From positions 2,304-49,915 of the forward strand of contig CACWWZ010000024.1 of the NCBI GenBank assembly GCA_902764705.1: a DNA stretch of 47,612 nt. The letters run 5' to 3'. This document shows, in pieces, positions 23,940-34,392 of this stretch. The notes beneath the pieces were generated by a model. The model ran no database searches and had not been told where the DNA came from. It was given only the letters and a program-made list of their open reading frames with translations. The position numbers were made by a program, and so were the translations under genes. Origin of the DNA: an uncultured Prevotellaceae bacterium. Lineage in GTDB: Bacteria > Bacteroidota > Bacteroidia > Bacteroidales > Bacteroidaceae. Each line of letters opens with the position of its first letter. Positions within the stretch are counted from its first letter, which is position 1.

Positions 23940-24638
23940 CTATCTTACTGTCATGTGGAAGCAGCCTTGCTTGACTTCGTACTTGACGTAGCAACGGCCT
24001 TCCTGGCGTTTATCACGAAGGACTTCTGACAGGATATACTTGAGCGAGTCATCGCGAACAGGTTGTGTAACAGCATGATAGCGATTGTAGCAAATGTCAA
24101 CGGTGGTACCAAAAAGATGACACGAGCGATCTGTAGCGTTCTGATTATGACGCTGCAACTTGGCTACATCATCCATCGTGCGCAACACGCTGGTGACAAT
24201 GAGCTGGTTGAAGGGTACACCCTTGTTGTACAGACTGTCGTAGAAAGCTTGTCCAATGTCTTGTAGAAGAACGGCAGCACGAGGCACCAAATATGGTATT
24301 GAGTTAGAGAGGCGATCAACATGGTAGTATGGACTCTCGCCGACATAGACCAGTTCCTTCATTCTCTTTTCTGCATCCTCACGATTCTGCACGGGACTTA
24401 CTCCCCACTTTTCCGCCGCTACAATTTGAACGCTCTGGCTGTCAGGGAATGCCTTCTTATAGTCTGGAACAGACAGAATGCGGTTGGGCTTAGGGGAATA
24501 TAAAGTGCTCTGTACATTCTCTTCGTATTCCGGGGTAGTCTTCGTCAGATATTTGATGCCAGCCAACAAGGCCACAACGACAAAGAAACCAACAATGAAT
24601 TGGCGTTTAGTGGGTTGCTGATATTTTATTTTCTTCAC
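23940..24638 (-). CDS. DUF5715 family protein, M15-peptidase-like
   Basis: The 232-residue protein has an N-terminal membrane anchor (about 13-31) and a periplasmic domain. The stretch SCHLFGTTVD near 172 fits the SxHxxGxxxD metal-binding pattern of M15 D,D-peptidases, and CFHMTVR at the extreme C-terminus supplies a possible third histidine. That suggests a zinc peptidase acting on peptidoglycan, though Bacteroidetes members are named only DUF5715. It begins 2 bases after the TPR gene ends, so the two are cotranscribed. Confidence 0.75.
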   Translation of the reverse strand: MKKIKYQQPTKRQFIVGFFVVVALLAGIKYLTKTTPEYEENVQSTLYSPKPNRILSVPDYKKAFPDSQSVQIVAAEKWGVSPVQNREDAEKRMKELVYVGESPYYHVDRLSNSIPYLVPRAAVLLQDIGQAFYDSLYNKGVPFNQLIVTSVLRTMDDVAKLQRHNQNATDRSCHLFGTTVDICYNRYHAVTQPVRDDSLKYILSEVLRDKRQEGRCYVKYEVKQGCFHMTVR

Positions 24639-24640
24639 TT

Positions 24641-25339
24641 CTATTTCCTTTTACACTTGTCGTACCATTCGAGTAACATCCCCTTAGGAATGCCACGTTT
24701 CACCGCTGCATCAAGTACGCGTCGAGCCTCCTCACGGCGTTCGAGCACCAGAAGCAAATCTACATGCGACACTACATAAGTCGGGTCATTCGGAGCCAGT
24801 TGCTCTGCACGCTGCCAGTCATAAAGAGCAACATCGTCCAGCTTCATCTGACGTTCCAGATTAGCTCGGGCGGCATAGGCCACAGCCGAGTCACCATGCA
24901 GCTCTATGGTTTGGTTCAACTCATCCAATGCGTCTTGTTTACGTCCTAACTGTTGCAGCACGACAGCCAACGAGAGACGAGCTTCAAAATGACGAGGCAG
25001 ATAACCCAATAGATCACTCAAGTCATTACGTGCCAAGTCGAAACGGCGCAGATGGGTATTGGCATAGGCCCGATAGAACAACGCAGCGGGATTCTTAGGC
25101 TCGTGCTGTAACACTTGAGCGTATTCATCAACGGCATACTGCCACTGCTTCAGTTCCAAATTAATAGCCGCCTTCCGTAAATGCAGGTCAGTAGACCATG
25201 GTGACGTGGCAATCTGCTTATTCAATACCTTCAGCGAGTCGCGCCACTGTTGGCTGTCAGGCGTTTGTGCGAGTCCGATAAGTTGCCACAGAATGGCAAC
25301 AAACAAAACTATGCCTTTTCTATATAATCTACAATCCAT
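24641..25339 (-). CDS. Exported tetratricopeptide-repeat protein
   Basis: The 232-residue protein has a signal-like N-terminus ([18 protein letters not shown]) and several TPR units, for example [21 protein letters not shown] near 90 and [20 protein letters not shown] near 155. TPR arrays bind partner proteins, here presumably in the periplasm. The first 31 bases overlap the end of leuB in another frame, so it is the next gene in the leu transcript, although it has no obvious link to leucine synthesis. The start is the only ATG that includes the signal peptide. Confidence 0.8.
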   Translation of the reverse strand: MDCRLYRKGIVLFVAILWQLIGLAQTPDSQQWRDSLKVLNKQIATSPWSTDLHLRKAAINLELKQWQYAVDEYAQVLQHEPKNPAALFYRAYANTHLRRFDLARNDLSDLLGYLPRHFEARLSLAVVLQQLGRKQDALDELNQTIELHGDSAVAYAARANLERQMKLDDVALYDWQRAEQLAPNDPTYVVSHVDLLLVLERREEARRVLDAAVKRGIPKGMLLEWYDKCKRK

Positions 25340-26370
25340 TGTCCAACTTCTTTTGTTCCATATTTGACACCACCCTCTATCTGGATTTCCGGTGTACGAA
25401 TGTTGGCGTCCAACGAGGCATTGACAGCCTCACGAATCAGGGCACCCTCACGCTCTAGCCCAAAGTGCTCCAGCAACATGGCGGTAGACAGAATCTGCGC
25501 AAGTGGGTTTGCCAAGTTCTGGCCAGCAGCCTGAGGCCAAGAACCGTGCACGGGTTCGAACAGCGGTGTATGCTCCCCCAGCGAACTGGAAGGTTGCAGT
25601 CCCATAGACCCCGTAATACAAGACGTTTCATCCGTGAGAATGTCACCAAAGGTGTTCTCTGTGACAATCACATCGAAGAAACGAGGTTCCGTAAGCACAC
25701 GCATCGAGGCATTATCAATGAACATATAATCCGTCTTTACCTCTGGGTACTGTGGCTCCATCTCTTTGGCTATCTGACGCCATAAGCGACTAGAAGCAAG
25801 CACATTAGCCTTATCGACTACAGTAAGATGCTTGTTACGTTTCATTGCCATCTCGAAGGCAACCTTCAGGATGCGCTCAATCTCAGGACGCGTATAGATA
25901 TTGGTATCGAAGGCCATATCGTTGTCCTGGTGTTTCTCGCCGAAATACATGCCGCCAGTCAGTTCGCGAATTACCACAAAGTCGGCACCACGCAACAGTT
26001 CCTCCTTCAGCGGACTCTTGTGGAGCAGGCAGTCGAAGGTAGCCACCGGGCGGATATTGGCAAAGAGTCCCAACTTCTTGCGCATGGCCAGCAAGCCCGT
26101 CTCAGGGCGCATCTTCAACGTAGGGTTATTGTCATATTTTAAATCACCAACAGCAGCAAACAGAACAGCATCGGCCCGCATACATACTTCATGTGTTGTG
26201 TCAGGATAGGCATCTCCGCAGGCCTCAATGGCACAGGCGCCAACGAGTGCTTCTTCATATTTGAACTCGTGACCACACTTCTTGGCAATGGCATCGAGAA
26301 CAGCCACACCTTGTTTCATGATTTCGGGCCCTATTCCATCGCCCTCAAGGATTGCAATGTTTAGTTTCAT
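25309..26370 (-). CDS. leuB: 3-Isopropylmalate dehydrogenase
   Basis: This 353-residue NAD-dependent enzyme oxidises and decarboxylates 3-isopropylmalate in leucine synthesis. Family landmarks are the start [15 protein letters not shown], the substrate-binding region [21 protein letters not shown] near 90-105, the [12 protein letters not shown] segment, [16 protein letters not shown] near 190, and the [12 protein letters not shown] and [13 protein letters not shown] motifs near 265-285. The length is typical. It is the fifth enzyme gene of the leu operon, 40 bases after the cimA-like gene. Confidence 0.96.
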   Translation of the reverse strand: MKLNIAILEGDGIGPEIMKQGVAVLDAIAKKCGHEFKYEEALVGACAIEACGDAYPDTTHEVCMRADAVLFAAVGDLKYDNNPTLKMRPETGLLAMRKKLGLFANIRPVATFDCLLHKSPLKEELLRGADFVVIRELTGGMYFGEKHQDNDMAFDTNIYTRPEIERILKVAFEMAMKRNKHLTVVDKANVLASSRLWRQIAKEMEPQYPEVKTDYMFIDNASMRVLTEPRFFDVIVTENTFGDILTDETSCITGSMGLQPSSSLGEHTPLFEPVHGSWPQAAGQNLANPLAQILSTAMLLEHFGLEREGALIREAVNASLDANIRTPEIQIEGGVKYGTKEVGQWIVDYIEKA

Positions 26371-26410
26371 ATCATTATGTGCAATTTCGTTATATTAATG
26401 TTATGTTATT

Positions 26411-27991
26411 CTATAATTCACTCTCGACAATATTCAACATCTTGAATGTCGCCTTGATGGCCGATTCCGTCTGATCGGCATCCAGTCCGCGGGTGCGCAG
26501 AAGTCCATCCTTGTAGTGCCACGAAATGACCGTCTGCACCAAGGCGTCTGTACGTCCTCCAGGAGGAATGCTCACCTGATAATTGGCCAGAATGGGGAAC
26601 GTGCGGTCGAGATACTTTTTGTAGATATGGCGCAGGGCCTTGACAAATGCGTCGTACTGACCATCACCCACAGCACTTCCTTCATACTGTCTACCATTAA
26701 TCTCAACCTTGATGTTAGCTCCTGGTTTCAGACCATAAGCAGTCGAGACAACATAGCTGATGAGTTTCACCTTGTCGTCAGAGCCGTCGTGTTTCAATAC
26801 GTCACTGACGATATAGGGCAAATCTTCCTGTGTGACGATTTCCTTTTTGTCACCCAGTTCTGTGATACGTTCCGTTACACGACGCGTCTGCTCTGGAGTC
26901 AGTTCCAACCCCAACTCCTCCAAATTCTTGGCAATATTGGCACGTCCTGAATTCTTGCCCAGAGCATACTCGCGCTTGCGTCCAAAACGCTCGGGAATCA
27001 GTTCGTTGTAATAGAGTTTGTCCTTCGTGTCGCCATCGGCATGAACACCAGCCACCTGTGTAAACACATTCTCTCCCACTATCGGCTGGTTGGGAGCTAC
27101 AGAGATGCCACTAAAACTCTCAACCATACGCGAGATGTCGTTCAGTTGACTCTCTACAATATTCGTTTTCGCGTGGAACTGGTCCTTCAAGATAGCCTGA
27201 ACAGAGGCCAGAGGAGCATTACCACAACGCTCTCCCAGTCCGTTGACGGTGACGTGCAGTCCTCGGGCACCACTGAGCACAGCGGCCAGTGAATTTGATA
27301 CCGCCAGGTCATAGTCATTGTGGGCGTGGAAATCAAAGTGAACATCCGGGTAGCGTTTCAGCATCTTACGGAAATACTCGATGACCTGCAGGGGATTCAT
27401 CACGCCCAGCGTGTCAGGAAGCATGAAACGTTGAACGTTGAACATTGAACGTTGAACATTGGACGTCAGCGCATCCATCAACTGATAGACATACTCTGGC
27501 GAATCTTTCATACCATTCGACCAGTCTTCCAGATACAGGTTGACGCTGATGCCTTTGCTGGCGGCATATTCTAATTCCTTCTTGATATCACTGATATGCT
27601 CCTCGGGAGTCTTGTGCAGCTGCAGCGTGCAGTGTTTCAGCGAACCTTTGGCAAGTAGGTTTAGCACGCGACCGCCACACTCATAGATCCAATCAATAGA
27701 CTTTCCTCCGTCCACGAATCCCAGCACCTCTACCCTATTCAACCGGGCTATCTGTCGGGCATAGCGGCATATTTTGCTTACTGCCTCACGCTCACCTTCA
27801 GAGACACGTGCCGAGGCTACCTCAATACGGTCCACATTCAGGTCGTAGAGGAGTTTGCGAGCCATAACCACCTTCTCGTGAGGCAGGAACGACACACCGT
27901 TAGTCTGTTCACCATCACGCAGTGTCGAGTCCATAATCTCGACGAAGGGCGGAATACGCTGGTAGGTATTTACTTGTTCAGCTGTTCCCAT
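26411..27991 (-). CDS. CimA/LeuA-like acyltransferase (second isopropylmalate/citramalate synthase)
   Basis: The 526-residue protein belongs to the DRE-TIM enzymes that condense acetyl-CoA with a 2-oxo acid. Motifs are MDSTLRDGEQTNGVSF near 20-35, metal-binding HAHNDYD near 221, GLGERCGNAPL near 250 and a C-terminal LeuA-type regulatory domain from about 380. Citramalate synthase (isoleucine from pyruvate) is more likely than isopropylmalate synthase because leuA is also in the operon, but I cannot decide from sequence. Residues 176-188 are coded by five tandem 7-base repeats, giving NVQRSMFNVQR, an insertion relative to relatives I remember. It overlaps leuD by 22 bases. Confidence 0.85.
   Translation of the reverse strand: MGTAEQVNTYQRIPPFVEIMDSTLRDGEQTNGVSFLPHEKVVMARKLLYDLNVDRIEVASARVSEGEREAVSKICRYARQIARLNRVEVLGFVDGGKSIDWIYECGGRVLNLLAKGSLKHCTLQLHKTPEEHISDIKKELEYAASKGISVNLYLEDWSNGMKDSPEYVYQLMDALTSNVQRSMFNVQRFMLPDTLGVMNPLQVIEYFRKMLKRYPDVHFDFHAHNDYDLAVSNSLAAVLSGARGLHVTVNGLGERCGNAPLASVQAILKDQFHAKTNIVESQLNDISRMVESFSGISVAPNQPIVGENVFTQVAGVHADGDTKDKLYYNELIPERFGRKREYALGKNSGRANIAKNLEELGLELTPEQTRRVTERITELGDKKEIVTQEDLPYIVSDVLKHDGSDDKVKLISYVVSTAYGLKPGANIKVEINGRQYEGSAVGDGQYDAFVKALRHIYKKYLDRTFPILANYQVSIPPGGRTDALVQTVISWHYKDGLLRTRGLDADQTESAIKATFKMLNIVESEL
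27430..27464 (-). repeat. Five tandem 7-base repeats inside the cimA-like gene
   Basis: On the plus strand the units are GTTGAAC, GTTGAAC, ATTGAAC, GTTGAAC and ATTGGAC. Arrays of this word are familiar from intergenic DNA of Bacteroidales; here they lie in frame within a conserved enzyme, just before the MLPDTLG motif. Confidence 0.85.
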
Positions 27992-28566
27992 GTCGTAATC
28001 TTATCTTTATTGGCCACGAGGAAGTCAATATCGTCGAGACCATTCATCAGGCAATGCTTTTTGTATCCGTTGATTTCGAACTGTTCGCTGTGTCCGGTGG
28101 CCAGGTTAGTGACCGTTTGCTGGGGAAGGTCGACCGTCACTTCTGCATTCGGATCTTTTTGAATTGTCAAAAACAATTCAGACAGAAAGTCTTCGCTCAC
28201 CTGCACGGGCAACACGAAATTGTTCAGTTCGTTGTTCTTATGGATGTCAGCGAAGAACGAGCTGATGACAACACGAAAACCATAGCCTGCAATGGCCCAT
28301 GCAGCATGCTCGCGACTGCTACCCGATCCGAAGTTCTTTCCTGCTACGAGGATGCAGCCTTTATATGTGGGGTTGTTGAGGACGAAATCCTCAACGATAG
28401 AGCCATCTTCATGATAGCGCCAGTCACGAAACAGGTTGTCGCCAAAGAAGCTTTCCTCCCTGGTGGTCGCTTTCAGAAAACGGGCAGGGATTATCTGATC
28501 AGTGTCCACATTCTCCAGCGGCAGGGGCACGCAAGTACTTTTTATAACATCAAATTTCTGTTTCAT
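27970..28566 (-). CDS. leuD: 3-Isopropylmalate dehydratase small subunit
   Basis: The 198-residue subunit, with LeuC, isomerises 2- to 3-isopropylmalate. Motifs: [14 protein letters not shown] near 18-31, [16 protein letters not shown] near 76-91 and the buried hydrophobic segment [14 protein letters not shown]. Length is typical of the aconitase swivel domain. Its start overlaps the leuC stop by 4 bases and its end overlaps the cimA-like start by 22 bases, so translation is probably coupled throughout. Confidence 0.96.
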   Translation of the reverse strand: MKQKFDVIKSTCVPLPLENVDTDQIIPARFLKATTREESFFGDNLFRDWRYHEDGSIVEDFVLNNPTYKGCILVAGKNFGSGSSREHAAWAIAGYGFRVVISSFFADIHKNNELNNFVLPVQVSEDFLSELFLTIQKDPNAEVTVDLPQQTVTNLATGHSEQFEINGYKKHCLMNGLDDIDFLVANKDKITTWEQLNK

Positions 28567-29939
28567 AATAGTTCACGTGGATCAGTTATTACTCCTGTTA
28601 CAGCACAAGCAGCAGCCACTAATGGCGATGCAAGAATGGTACGCGATCCAGGACCTTGACGCCCCTCAAAATTGCGGTTCGACGTCGAAACGGCATACTT
28701 GCCAGCAGGTACCTTATCGTCGTTCATAGCCAGACAGGCCGAGCAACCAGGTTGGCGAATTTCAAAGCCAGCATCAGCCAACACCTTGTCGAGGCCTTCT
28801 TTCTCTATCTGCTTACGCACAGCCCATGATCCCGGTACCAGCCACACCACCACGTTGTCGGCCTTCTTCCTGCCCTTTACAATAGATGCAAAGGCGCGGA
28901 AGTCCTCAATGCGACCGTTGGTGCAAGCTCCCAGAAATACATAATCTATTGGCTTACCCAATAGCTTCTCACCAGCCTTGAAGCCCATGTAGTTGAGTGC
29001 TTTCTTGAAATTAGCATCGTCCATTGTGGGGATAGCCTCGGTAATGCCTATACCCATACCAGGATTGGTACCATAAGTGATTCGTGGCTCGATGTCCTTG
29101 GCGTCGAACACTAGTTCCTTGTCGAACACGGCATCGTCGCCGCTCTTTAGTGTTTTCCAATATGCTAATGCCTTGTCCCAAGCTTCGCCTTTTGGAGCAT
29201 ATTCTTTGCCTTTGACATAATCAAAGGTTACTTGATCGGGGGCAATTAACCCGCCGCGAGCACCCATCTCAATAGAGAGGTTACAGAGTGTCAGACGGCC
29301 CTCCATCGATAGATTGCGAACCACTTCGCCAGCATACTCGACAAAGTATCCCGTTGCACCGCTGGTAGTCAGCTGTGCCATCAGGTAGAGTGCCACATCT
29401 TTCGCTGTCACCCCCTTTTGAAGCGTACCGTTGATGGTAATACGCATCGACTTCGGCTTCTGTTGCAGAATACACTGTGAAGCCATGACCATCTCCACTT
29501 CCGAGGTTCCGATGCCAAAAGCCACAGCTCCCATGGCACCATGTGTCGATGTGTGAGAATCACCACAAACGATGGTCATACCAGGTAGAGAGAGCCCCTT
29601 CTCTGGTCCCACGACGTGAATGATACCATTGTCCTTCGACATCATACCATAGTGCGTCAGTCCGAATTCCTTGGCATTCTGTTCCAATGCTGCCACCTGC
29701 TTGGCCGATACAGGGTCCTCGATGGGTTTGTCCTGATCGTGCGTAGGGGTGTTGTGGTCGGGCATACAATAGATTTTCTCAGGACGAAAACATTTCAGTC
29801 CTCTACTCCGCATTCCTTCAAAAGCCTGCGGTGACGTCACTTCGTGGCAATACATGCGGTCGATGTACAACTGCGTAGGTCCGTCCTCCACCTGCTGCAC
29901 CACGTGCTTATCCCATATCTTGTCGAATAGCGTATTCAT
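28563..29939 (-). CDS. leuC: 3-Isopropylmalate dehydratase large subunit
   Basis: The 458-residue aconitase-family subunit carries the 4Fe-4S cluster. The cluster cysteines fit GACTNGR near 336-342 and CSACLAM near 400-406. Other landmarks are [13 protein letters not shown] near 56-68, [15 protein letters not shown] near 133-147 and the family end [13 protein letters not shown]. It overlaps leuA by one base and leuD by four. Confidence 0.97.
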   Translation of the reverse strand: MNTLFDKIWDKHVVQQVEDGPTQLYIDRMYCHEVTSPQAFEGMRSRGLKCFRPEKIYCMPDHNTPTHDQDKPIEDPVSAKQVAALEQNAKEFGLTHYGMMSKDNGIIHVVGPEKGLSLPGMTIVCGDSHTSTHGAMGAVAFGIGTSEVEMVMASQCILQQKPKSMRITINGTLQKGVTAKDVALYLMAQLTTSGATGYFVEYAGEVVRNLSMEGRLTLCNLSIEMGARGGLIAPDQVTFDYVKGKEYAPKGEAWDKALAYWKTLKSGDDAVFDKELVFDAKDIEPRITYGTNPGMGIGITEAIPTMDDANFKKALNYMGFKAGEKLLGKPIDYVFLGACTNGRIEDFRAFASIVKGRKKADNVVVWLVPGSWAVRKQIEKEGLDKVLADAGFEIRQPGCSACLAMNDDKVPAGKYAVSTSNRNFEGRQGPGSRTILASPLVAAACAVTGVITDPRELL

Positions 29940-31441
29940 TAGTCCTCTTTCTTGAATTTATTGATACAGTCGATATAAGCTTCTACCGATGCTGTCACAA
30001 TATCGGTATCGGCGCCGAAACCATAGTACATCGAACCGTCGTATTCCACCTGCATGTGTACCTTACCCACGTCGTCCGAGCCCTTCGAGATGGCCTGGAT
30101 GGTGAATTCCTTCAGCGTCATCTGCTTCATGATAATCTTCTTCAGCGCCTTGATGGCTGCGTCGACAGGACCATTACCGCTGGCAGCAGCCTCGAACTTT
30201 TGACCACTGATGTCCAATCCGATGGATGCAACACTCTTCACACCCTTACCTGTGGTGACCTGCAGGAAGTCGAGGCGTACGGCATGCGTCTCGGCGGTGT
30301 CGGCACCAGCCAGCATCAGCACGTCGGCATCCGTCACGTCCTTCTTCTGGTCAGCCAGTTGCAGGAACTTTTCGTATACCTTGTCGAGTTTCTCCTCGCT
30401 CAAGTCCACACCATTCACCATCAGGCGATGCTTTAGTGCGGCACGTCCCGAACGGGCGGTGAGCATGATGCTGTTATCATCGATGCCCACGTCCTTGGGG
30501 TCCATAATTTCATAGGTATGAACATTTTTCAGTACACCATCCTGATGAATGCCGCTCGAGTGTGCAAAGGCATTACGGCCAACAATGGCTTTATTGGGCT
30601 GCACAGGCATATTCATCAGACTCGACACCATACGGCTCGTAGGATATATCTTAGTGGTGTTGATGTTTGTTTCAATCTCGATACTCTTATGGCATTTCAA
30701 AATCATGGCAATCTCCTCCAGCGACGTATTTCCAGCACGTTCACCAATGCCGTTGATGGTCACCTCCACCTGTCGTGCACCAGCCAGCACGCCATTCAGT
30801 GTATTGGCCGTAGCCATGCCTAGATCATTGTGGCAATGGGTCGAAATGATAGCACGGTCGATGTCATCGACATGCTCCTTCAGATACTTGATTTTCTCGA
30901 AATACTCCTGTGGTAGACAGTAACCCGTCGTATCTGGAATGTTCACTACTGTAGCACCGGCCTTAATGACGGCCTCGACCACCTGAGCCAGGTATTCGTT
31001 GTCAGTACGACCGGCATCCTCACAGTAGAATTCGACGTCGTCCACGAAACACTTGGCATACTTCGTGGCTTCAACAGCCTGCTCCAGTATCTTTTCGCGT
31101 GTTGAGTTGAACTTAAACTGGATGTGTTCGTCGCTGGTGCCGATGCCCGTGTGGATACGCTTGTGCTTTGCGTATTTCAAGGCTTCTGCAGCCACGTCAA
31201 TATCATGGCGGACAGCACGTGTCAGCGCACAAATCACAGGCCAAGTGACGGCCTTCGAAATTTCGATTACTGAATTGAAATCGCCAGGCGAACTGACGGG
31301 AAATCCTGCTTCGATTACATCCACGCCTAACTGTTCCAGAGCCTTTGCCACCTGAATCTTCTCAACGGTGTTCAACTGACATCCTGGCACCTGCTCACCA
31401 TCGCGTAGCGTCGTGTCGAAAATAAACAATCTGTCACTCAT
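29939..31441 (-). CDS. leuA: 2-Isopropylmalate synthase
   Basis: The 500-residue enzyme condenses acetyl-CoA with 2-oxoisovalerate, the committed leucine step. Residues 9-17 are DTTLRDGEQ; metal-binding HCHND is near 202; [13 protein letters not shown] is near 231. The regulatory domain, which binds leucine for feedback inhibition, covers about 365-500. The first gene of the operon, it follows a leader with an attenuator (31503-31638). Confidence 0.97.
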   Translation of the reverse strand: MSDRLFIFDTTLRDGEQVPGCQLNTVEKIQVAKALEQLGVDVIEAGFPVSSPGDFNSVIEISKAVTWPVICALTRAVRHDIDVAAEALKYAKHKRIHTGIGTSDEHIQFKFNSTREKILEQAVEATKYAKCFVDDVEFYCEDAGRTDNEYLAQVVEAVIKAGATVVNIPDTTGYCLPQEYFEKIKYLKEHVDDIDRAIISTHCHNDLGMATANTLNGVLAGARQVEVTINGIGERAGNTSLEEIAMILKCHKSIEIETNINTTKIYPTSRMVSSLMNMPVQPNKAIVGRNAFAHSSGIHQDGVLKNVHTYEIMDPKDVGIDDNSIMLTARSGRAALKHRLMVNGVDLSEEKLDKVYEKFLQLADQKKDVTDADVLMLAGADTAETHAVRLDFLQVTTGKGVKSVASIGLDISGQKFEAAASGNGPVDAAIKALKKIIMKQMTLKEFTIQAISKGSDDVGKVHMQVEYDGSMYYGFGADTDIVTASVEAYIDCINKFKKED

Positions 31442-31502
31442 TTCTATTTATTCTTTTATGTCGTTATGACGTTATTTCGTGTTTCATTGTATCATACGAA
31501 AA

Positions 31503-31533
31503 AGCCTCTCTGCACCTGGAAGTGAGAAAGGCT
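31503..31533 (-). terminator. leu operon attenuator hairpin
   Basis: On the minus strand AGCCTTTCTC (31533-31524) pairs with GAGAGGCT (31510-31503) with small bulges, followed by five T residues. The loop and stem contain TCACTTCC (31525-31518), which is perfectly complementary to GGAAGTGA (31580-31573) at the end of the leader peptide gene. The two pairings exclude each other, which is the arrangement of a ribosome-controlled attenuator. Confidence 0.75.
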
Positions 31534-31572
31534 CTGTATCGTATGTCTTATACCTTAATTAAATACAACCCA

Positions 31573-31638
31573 TCACTTCCGGCTACGTTTACGCAGTCGA
31601 ATAATAATAATGTTGCTAATCAGGTTAAATCTTGTCAT
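31573..31638 (-). CDS. leu operon leader peptide, 21 aa
   Basis: The ATG is at 31638-31636 and TGA at 31575-31573. The peptide is MTRFNLISNIIII then RLRKRSRK. Seven of 21 residues are Ile or Leu, with four consecutive Ile codons (31611-31600), so slow decoding when branched-chain aminoacyl-tRNA is short would stall the ribosome there. Its last codons and stop form the antiterminator arm. It starts about 22 bases after the expected transcription start and ends 131 bases before leuA. Confidence 0.8.
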   Translation of the reverse strand: MTRFNLISNIIIIRLRKRSRK

Positions 31639-31666
31639 TTTTATACTTCTTTACGTTTATCGGCTG

Positions 31667-31698
31667 CAAAAGTACGCATTTCTTCCGAAACCACCAAA
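31667..31698 (-). promoter_or_regulatory. leu operon promoter
   Basis: On the minus strand, TTTG (31698-31695), 20 bases, TACTTTTG (31674-31667): exact consensus. Confidence 0.8.
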
Positions 31699-31756
31699 CA
31701 ATTTGTCACTTTTTTCGCAAAAAAGCTACAATGTCGCATTTTCCGTCACCCTATAG

Positions 31757-31795
31757 ACAAAGAATGCACCCCATTAAGGGAGGTGCATTCTTTGT
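31757..31795 (-). terminator. Hairpin after the ATP synthase operon
   Basis: ACAAAGAATGCACC (31757-31770) pairs perfectly with GGTGCATTCTTTGT (31782-31795). It lies 32 bases past the atpG stop and before the leu promoter. The T tail on the minus strand is short, but a 14-base stem is strong. Confidence 0.75.
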
Positions 31796-31827
31796 TTAAT
31801 GACGTTGTCGCGCGAAAAACGAATGCG

Positions 31828-32796
31828 TTAGTTGTTGACACTGCCACCAACGATGTCGAGCAGCTCGCTGGTGATGGCCTGCTGACGCGACTTGTTGTAC
31901 TGCAGGTTCAGCTGGCGCAGCAGTTCGTCGGCATTATCCGTAGCTGTTTGCATAGCCACCATACGTGCTGCATGCTCAGAGGCCACGCTGTCGAGCAACG
32001 CTGTGTAGAGCATCAGATGAGCCAACTTGGGGATCAATTTAGAAAGTACAGTATCCATGTCGGGCTCGACGATGAAGTTGTCGTTCAGCGGAGCGACTTC
32101 TCCCTCCTTGACCTCCTTCTTGCGACGATTCTTCTTCAGATAATCCTGGGCTTTCTTCGTAGCAATATTGGAGGTCAGGTCACGCTCGTGGTCACGTTCC
32201 AACTCAGACTCAAGGTCGATGGGCAGGAACTGCTTGTTTGTCAGGATCTGTGAGCCAGCCGACTTGAAGTGATGGTAGAGAATCTCCACACGGTCGATTT
32301 CGCCATCATAGAACTTCCCGCCCAACTCCATCGCCATGTCGATGCACTCGTGCACATTGGGATGGTCGATGAGCGAAGCCTTGTCGCACTTCACGTCGTA
32401 GCCCAACTTGCGAGCCTTCTCAGTCACCTTGCGGCCAATGGGCCACACCTCGACACTACCCTTCCCCAGCTCTTGCTCGTAAGCATCTGCGGTGCGTTGC
32501 ATCAGCTTGATAACATTTGAGTTAAAACCTCCACAAAGCGACGAGTTGCTGGAGAATACGACTAGGGCGACACGCTTGACGGGACGCTCCTGGTCGAACA
32601 CAGTCTGGGCTTCGGCCTCGGCAGCAAGGAACGACTTGAGGATATGCTCGAGCATGGTCTCATAAGGCAGCATGTTCTGGATAGCCACCTGCGCATGATG
32701 GAGCTTCGACGAAGCAACCATCTTCATGGCAGACGTAATCTTTCGCGTGCTGTTGACTGAGGCTATGCGGCCTTTGATTTCTTTCAGGCTGGGCAT
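31828..32796 (-). CDS. atpG: ATP synthase gamma subunit
   Basis: The 322-residue central stalk subunit couples rotation of the c-ring to the catalytic sites. The N-terminal coiled-coil helix MPSLKEIKGRIASVNSTRKITSAMKMVA and the C-terminal helix ending SRQQAITSELLDIVGG are diagnostic. It is longer than the usual 285-290 residues because of a charged insert (NRRKKEVKEG and nearby, about 215-230). It is the last gene of the operon. Confidence 0.96.
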   Translation of the reverse strand: MPSLKEIKGRIASVNSTRKITSAMKMVASSKLHHAQVAIQNMLPYETMLEHILKSFLAAEAEAQTVFDQERPVKRVALVVFSSNSSLCGGFNSNVIKLMQRTADAYEQELGKGSVEVWPIGRKVTEKARKLGYDVKCDKASLIDHPNVHECIDMAMELGGKFYDGEIDRVEILYHHFKSAGSQILTNKQFLPIDLESELERDHERDLTSNIATKKAQDYLKKNRRKKEVKEGEVAPLNDNFIVEPDMDTVLSKLIPKLAHLMLYTALLDSVASEHAARMVAMQTATDNADELLRQLNLQYNKSRQQAITSELLDIVGGSVNN

Positions 32797-32802
32797 AGGC
32801 TA

Positions 32803-34389
32803 TCAAGCTTTATAAGTTCCTGCAATATCTGCCATCACAGCTTCGATCTTCTGGGTCGTGGCATCGTCAATGTTACCTGCTGCCAACGTCTCGATAACCT
32901 CAGGAGCCGAAGAACGCAACTTGTCAAGGAATGCCGTCTGGCACTCACGCACCTTATCGATGGGTACCTCGCGCATCAAGCCGTGCACGCCACAATACAA
33001 GATGGCCACCTGCTCACCAACAGGCATGGGGCTATACTGCGGCTGAATCAACAGCTGATTGTTCTTACGTCCGCGGTCGAGGGTCATTGCCGTCACAGCA
33101 TCCATATCACTCGAGAACTTCGAGAAAGCTTCCAACTCACGATACTGAGCCTGGTCGATCTTCAGCGTACCGGCCACCTTCTTCATGGACTTGATTTGTG
33201 CCGAGCCACCCACACGAGACACCGAGATACCTACGTTGATGGCAGGACGGAAGCCCTGGTTGAAGAGGTCTGACTCCAAGAAGATCTGACCGTCGGTAAT
33301 TGAAATCACGTTCGTGGGAATGTAAGCAGATACGTCGCCAGCCTGCGTCTCGATGATAGGCAGAGCAGTGAGTGAGCCACCACCCTTCACATGACCTTTC
33401 ATGCACTCGGGCAGGTCGTTCATCTGCTCGGCCACCTCCTGCTGTTCGTTCATCTTTGCAGCACGCTCCAATAGACGGCTATGCAGATAGAATACGTCAC
33501 CAGGATAGGCCTCACGACCAGAGGGACGACGCAGAATCAGCGATACCTCACGATAGGCCACAGCCTGCTTCGACAGGTCGTCGTAAACGACCAGTGCGGG
33601 TAAACCACGGTCGCGGAAGTACTCACCGATAGCAGCGCCGGCAAATGGTGCGTAGTACTGCATAGCAGCTGGATCGGCAGCAGTAGCAGCCACCACGATA
33701 GTGTAAGGCATTGCGCCGTGCTCCTTCAGCGTCTGCACGAGGGTTGCAACAGTTGAGGCCTTCTGACCGATGGCCACATAGATACAGTATACGGGCTTGC
33801 CAGCCTCGTAGAAACTCTTCTGGTTGATGATGGTATCAACGGCAATGGCCGTCTTACCCGTCTGGCGGTCGCCAATGATGAGTTCGCGCTGACCACGACC
33901 AATGGGAATCATCGAGTCGATAGCCTTCAGACCCGTCTGCAACGGCTCCTTCACGGGCTGACGGTAAATCACACCAGGGGCCTTTCGGTCGAGAGGCATC
34001 TCAAAAGCATCAGCGAGGTCGATGTCGCCCTTACCGTCGACAGCCTGTCCCAGCGGATTGATGACACGTCCCAGCATGTTGTCGTTGACACGGATAGAGG
34101 CAATACGCTTTGTACGCTTCACCACCATGCCCTCCTTGATGCCTGAAGTGGTACCCAGCAGCACGCAGCCGACGTTGTCCTCCTCCAAGTTCATCACGAT
34201 AGCCATCGTGCCGTTCTCGAACTCCAGCAGTTCGTTGGCTTCGGCATTGCGCAGACCATAGATGCGCGCCACGCCGTCGCTCACGGTAAGCACAGTACCC
34301 ACCTCGTCGAACTTCTCGGCATTGGTGATGCCATTCAGCTGGTCGAGCAGCACCTGACTGACTTCGCTTGGTTTAATCTTATCTGACAT
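32803..34389 (-). CDS. atpA: ATP synthase alpha subunit
   Basis: The 528-residue non-catalytic F1 subunit has the P-loop [10 protein letters not shown] near 173-182, the [10 protein letters not shown] segment near 205 and the arginine-containing [18 protein letters not shown] region near 380. It ends 6 bases before atpG. It is preceded by an 87-base gap with repeats (34393-34483) that separates it from atpH. Confidence 0.97.
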   Translation of the reverse strand: MSDKIKPSEVSQVLLDQLNGITNAEKFDEVGTVLTVSDGVARIYGLRNAEANELLEFENGTMAIVMNLEEDNVGCVLLGTTSGIKEGMVVKRTKRIASIRVNDNMLGRVINPLGQAVDGKGDIDLADAFEMPLDRKAPGVIYRQPVKEPLQTGLKAIDSMIPIGRGQRELIIGDRQTGKTAIAVDTIINQKSFYEAGKPVYCIYVAIGQKASTVATLVQTLKEHGAMPYTIVVAATAADPAAMQYYAPFAGAAIGEYFRDRGLPALVVYDDLSKQAVAYREVSLILRRPSGREAYPGDVFYLHSRLLERAAKMNEQQEVAEQMNDLPECMKGHVKGGGSLTALPIIETQAGDVSAYIPTNVISITDGQIFLESDLFNQGFRPAINVGISVSRVGGSAQIKSMKKVAGTLKIDQAQYRELEAFSKFSSDMDAVTAMTLDRGRKNNQLLIQPQYSPMPVGEQVAILYCGVHGLMREVPIDKVRECQTAFLDKLRSSAPEVIETLAAGNIDDATTQKIEAVMADIAGTYKA

Positions 34390-34392
34390 TAA

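Noticed and set aside
31522-32253. Open frame of 243 codons running opposite the leu leader and atpG
   Set aside because: It crosses the leu promoter, attenuator and the atp hairpin, and overlaps atpG antisense. The leader peptide on the other strand explains the region better.
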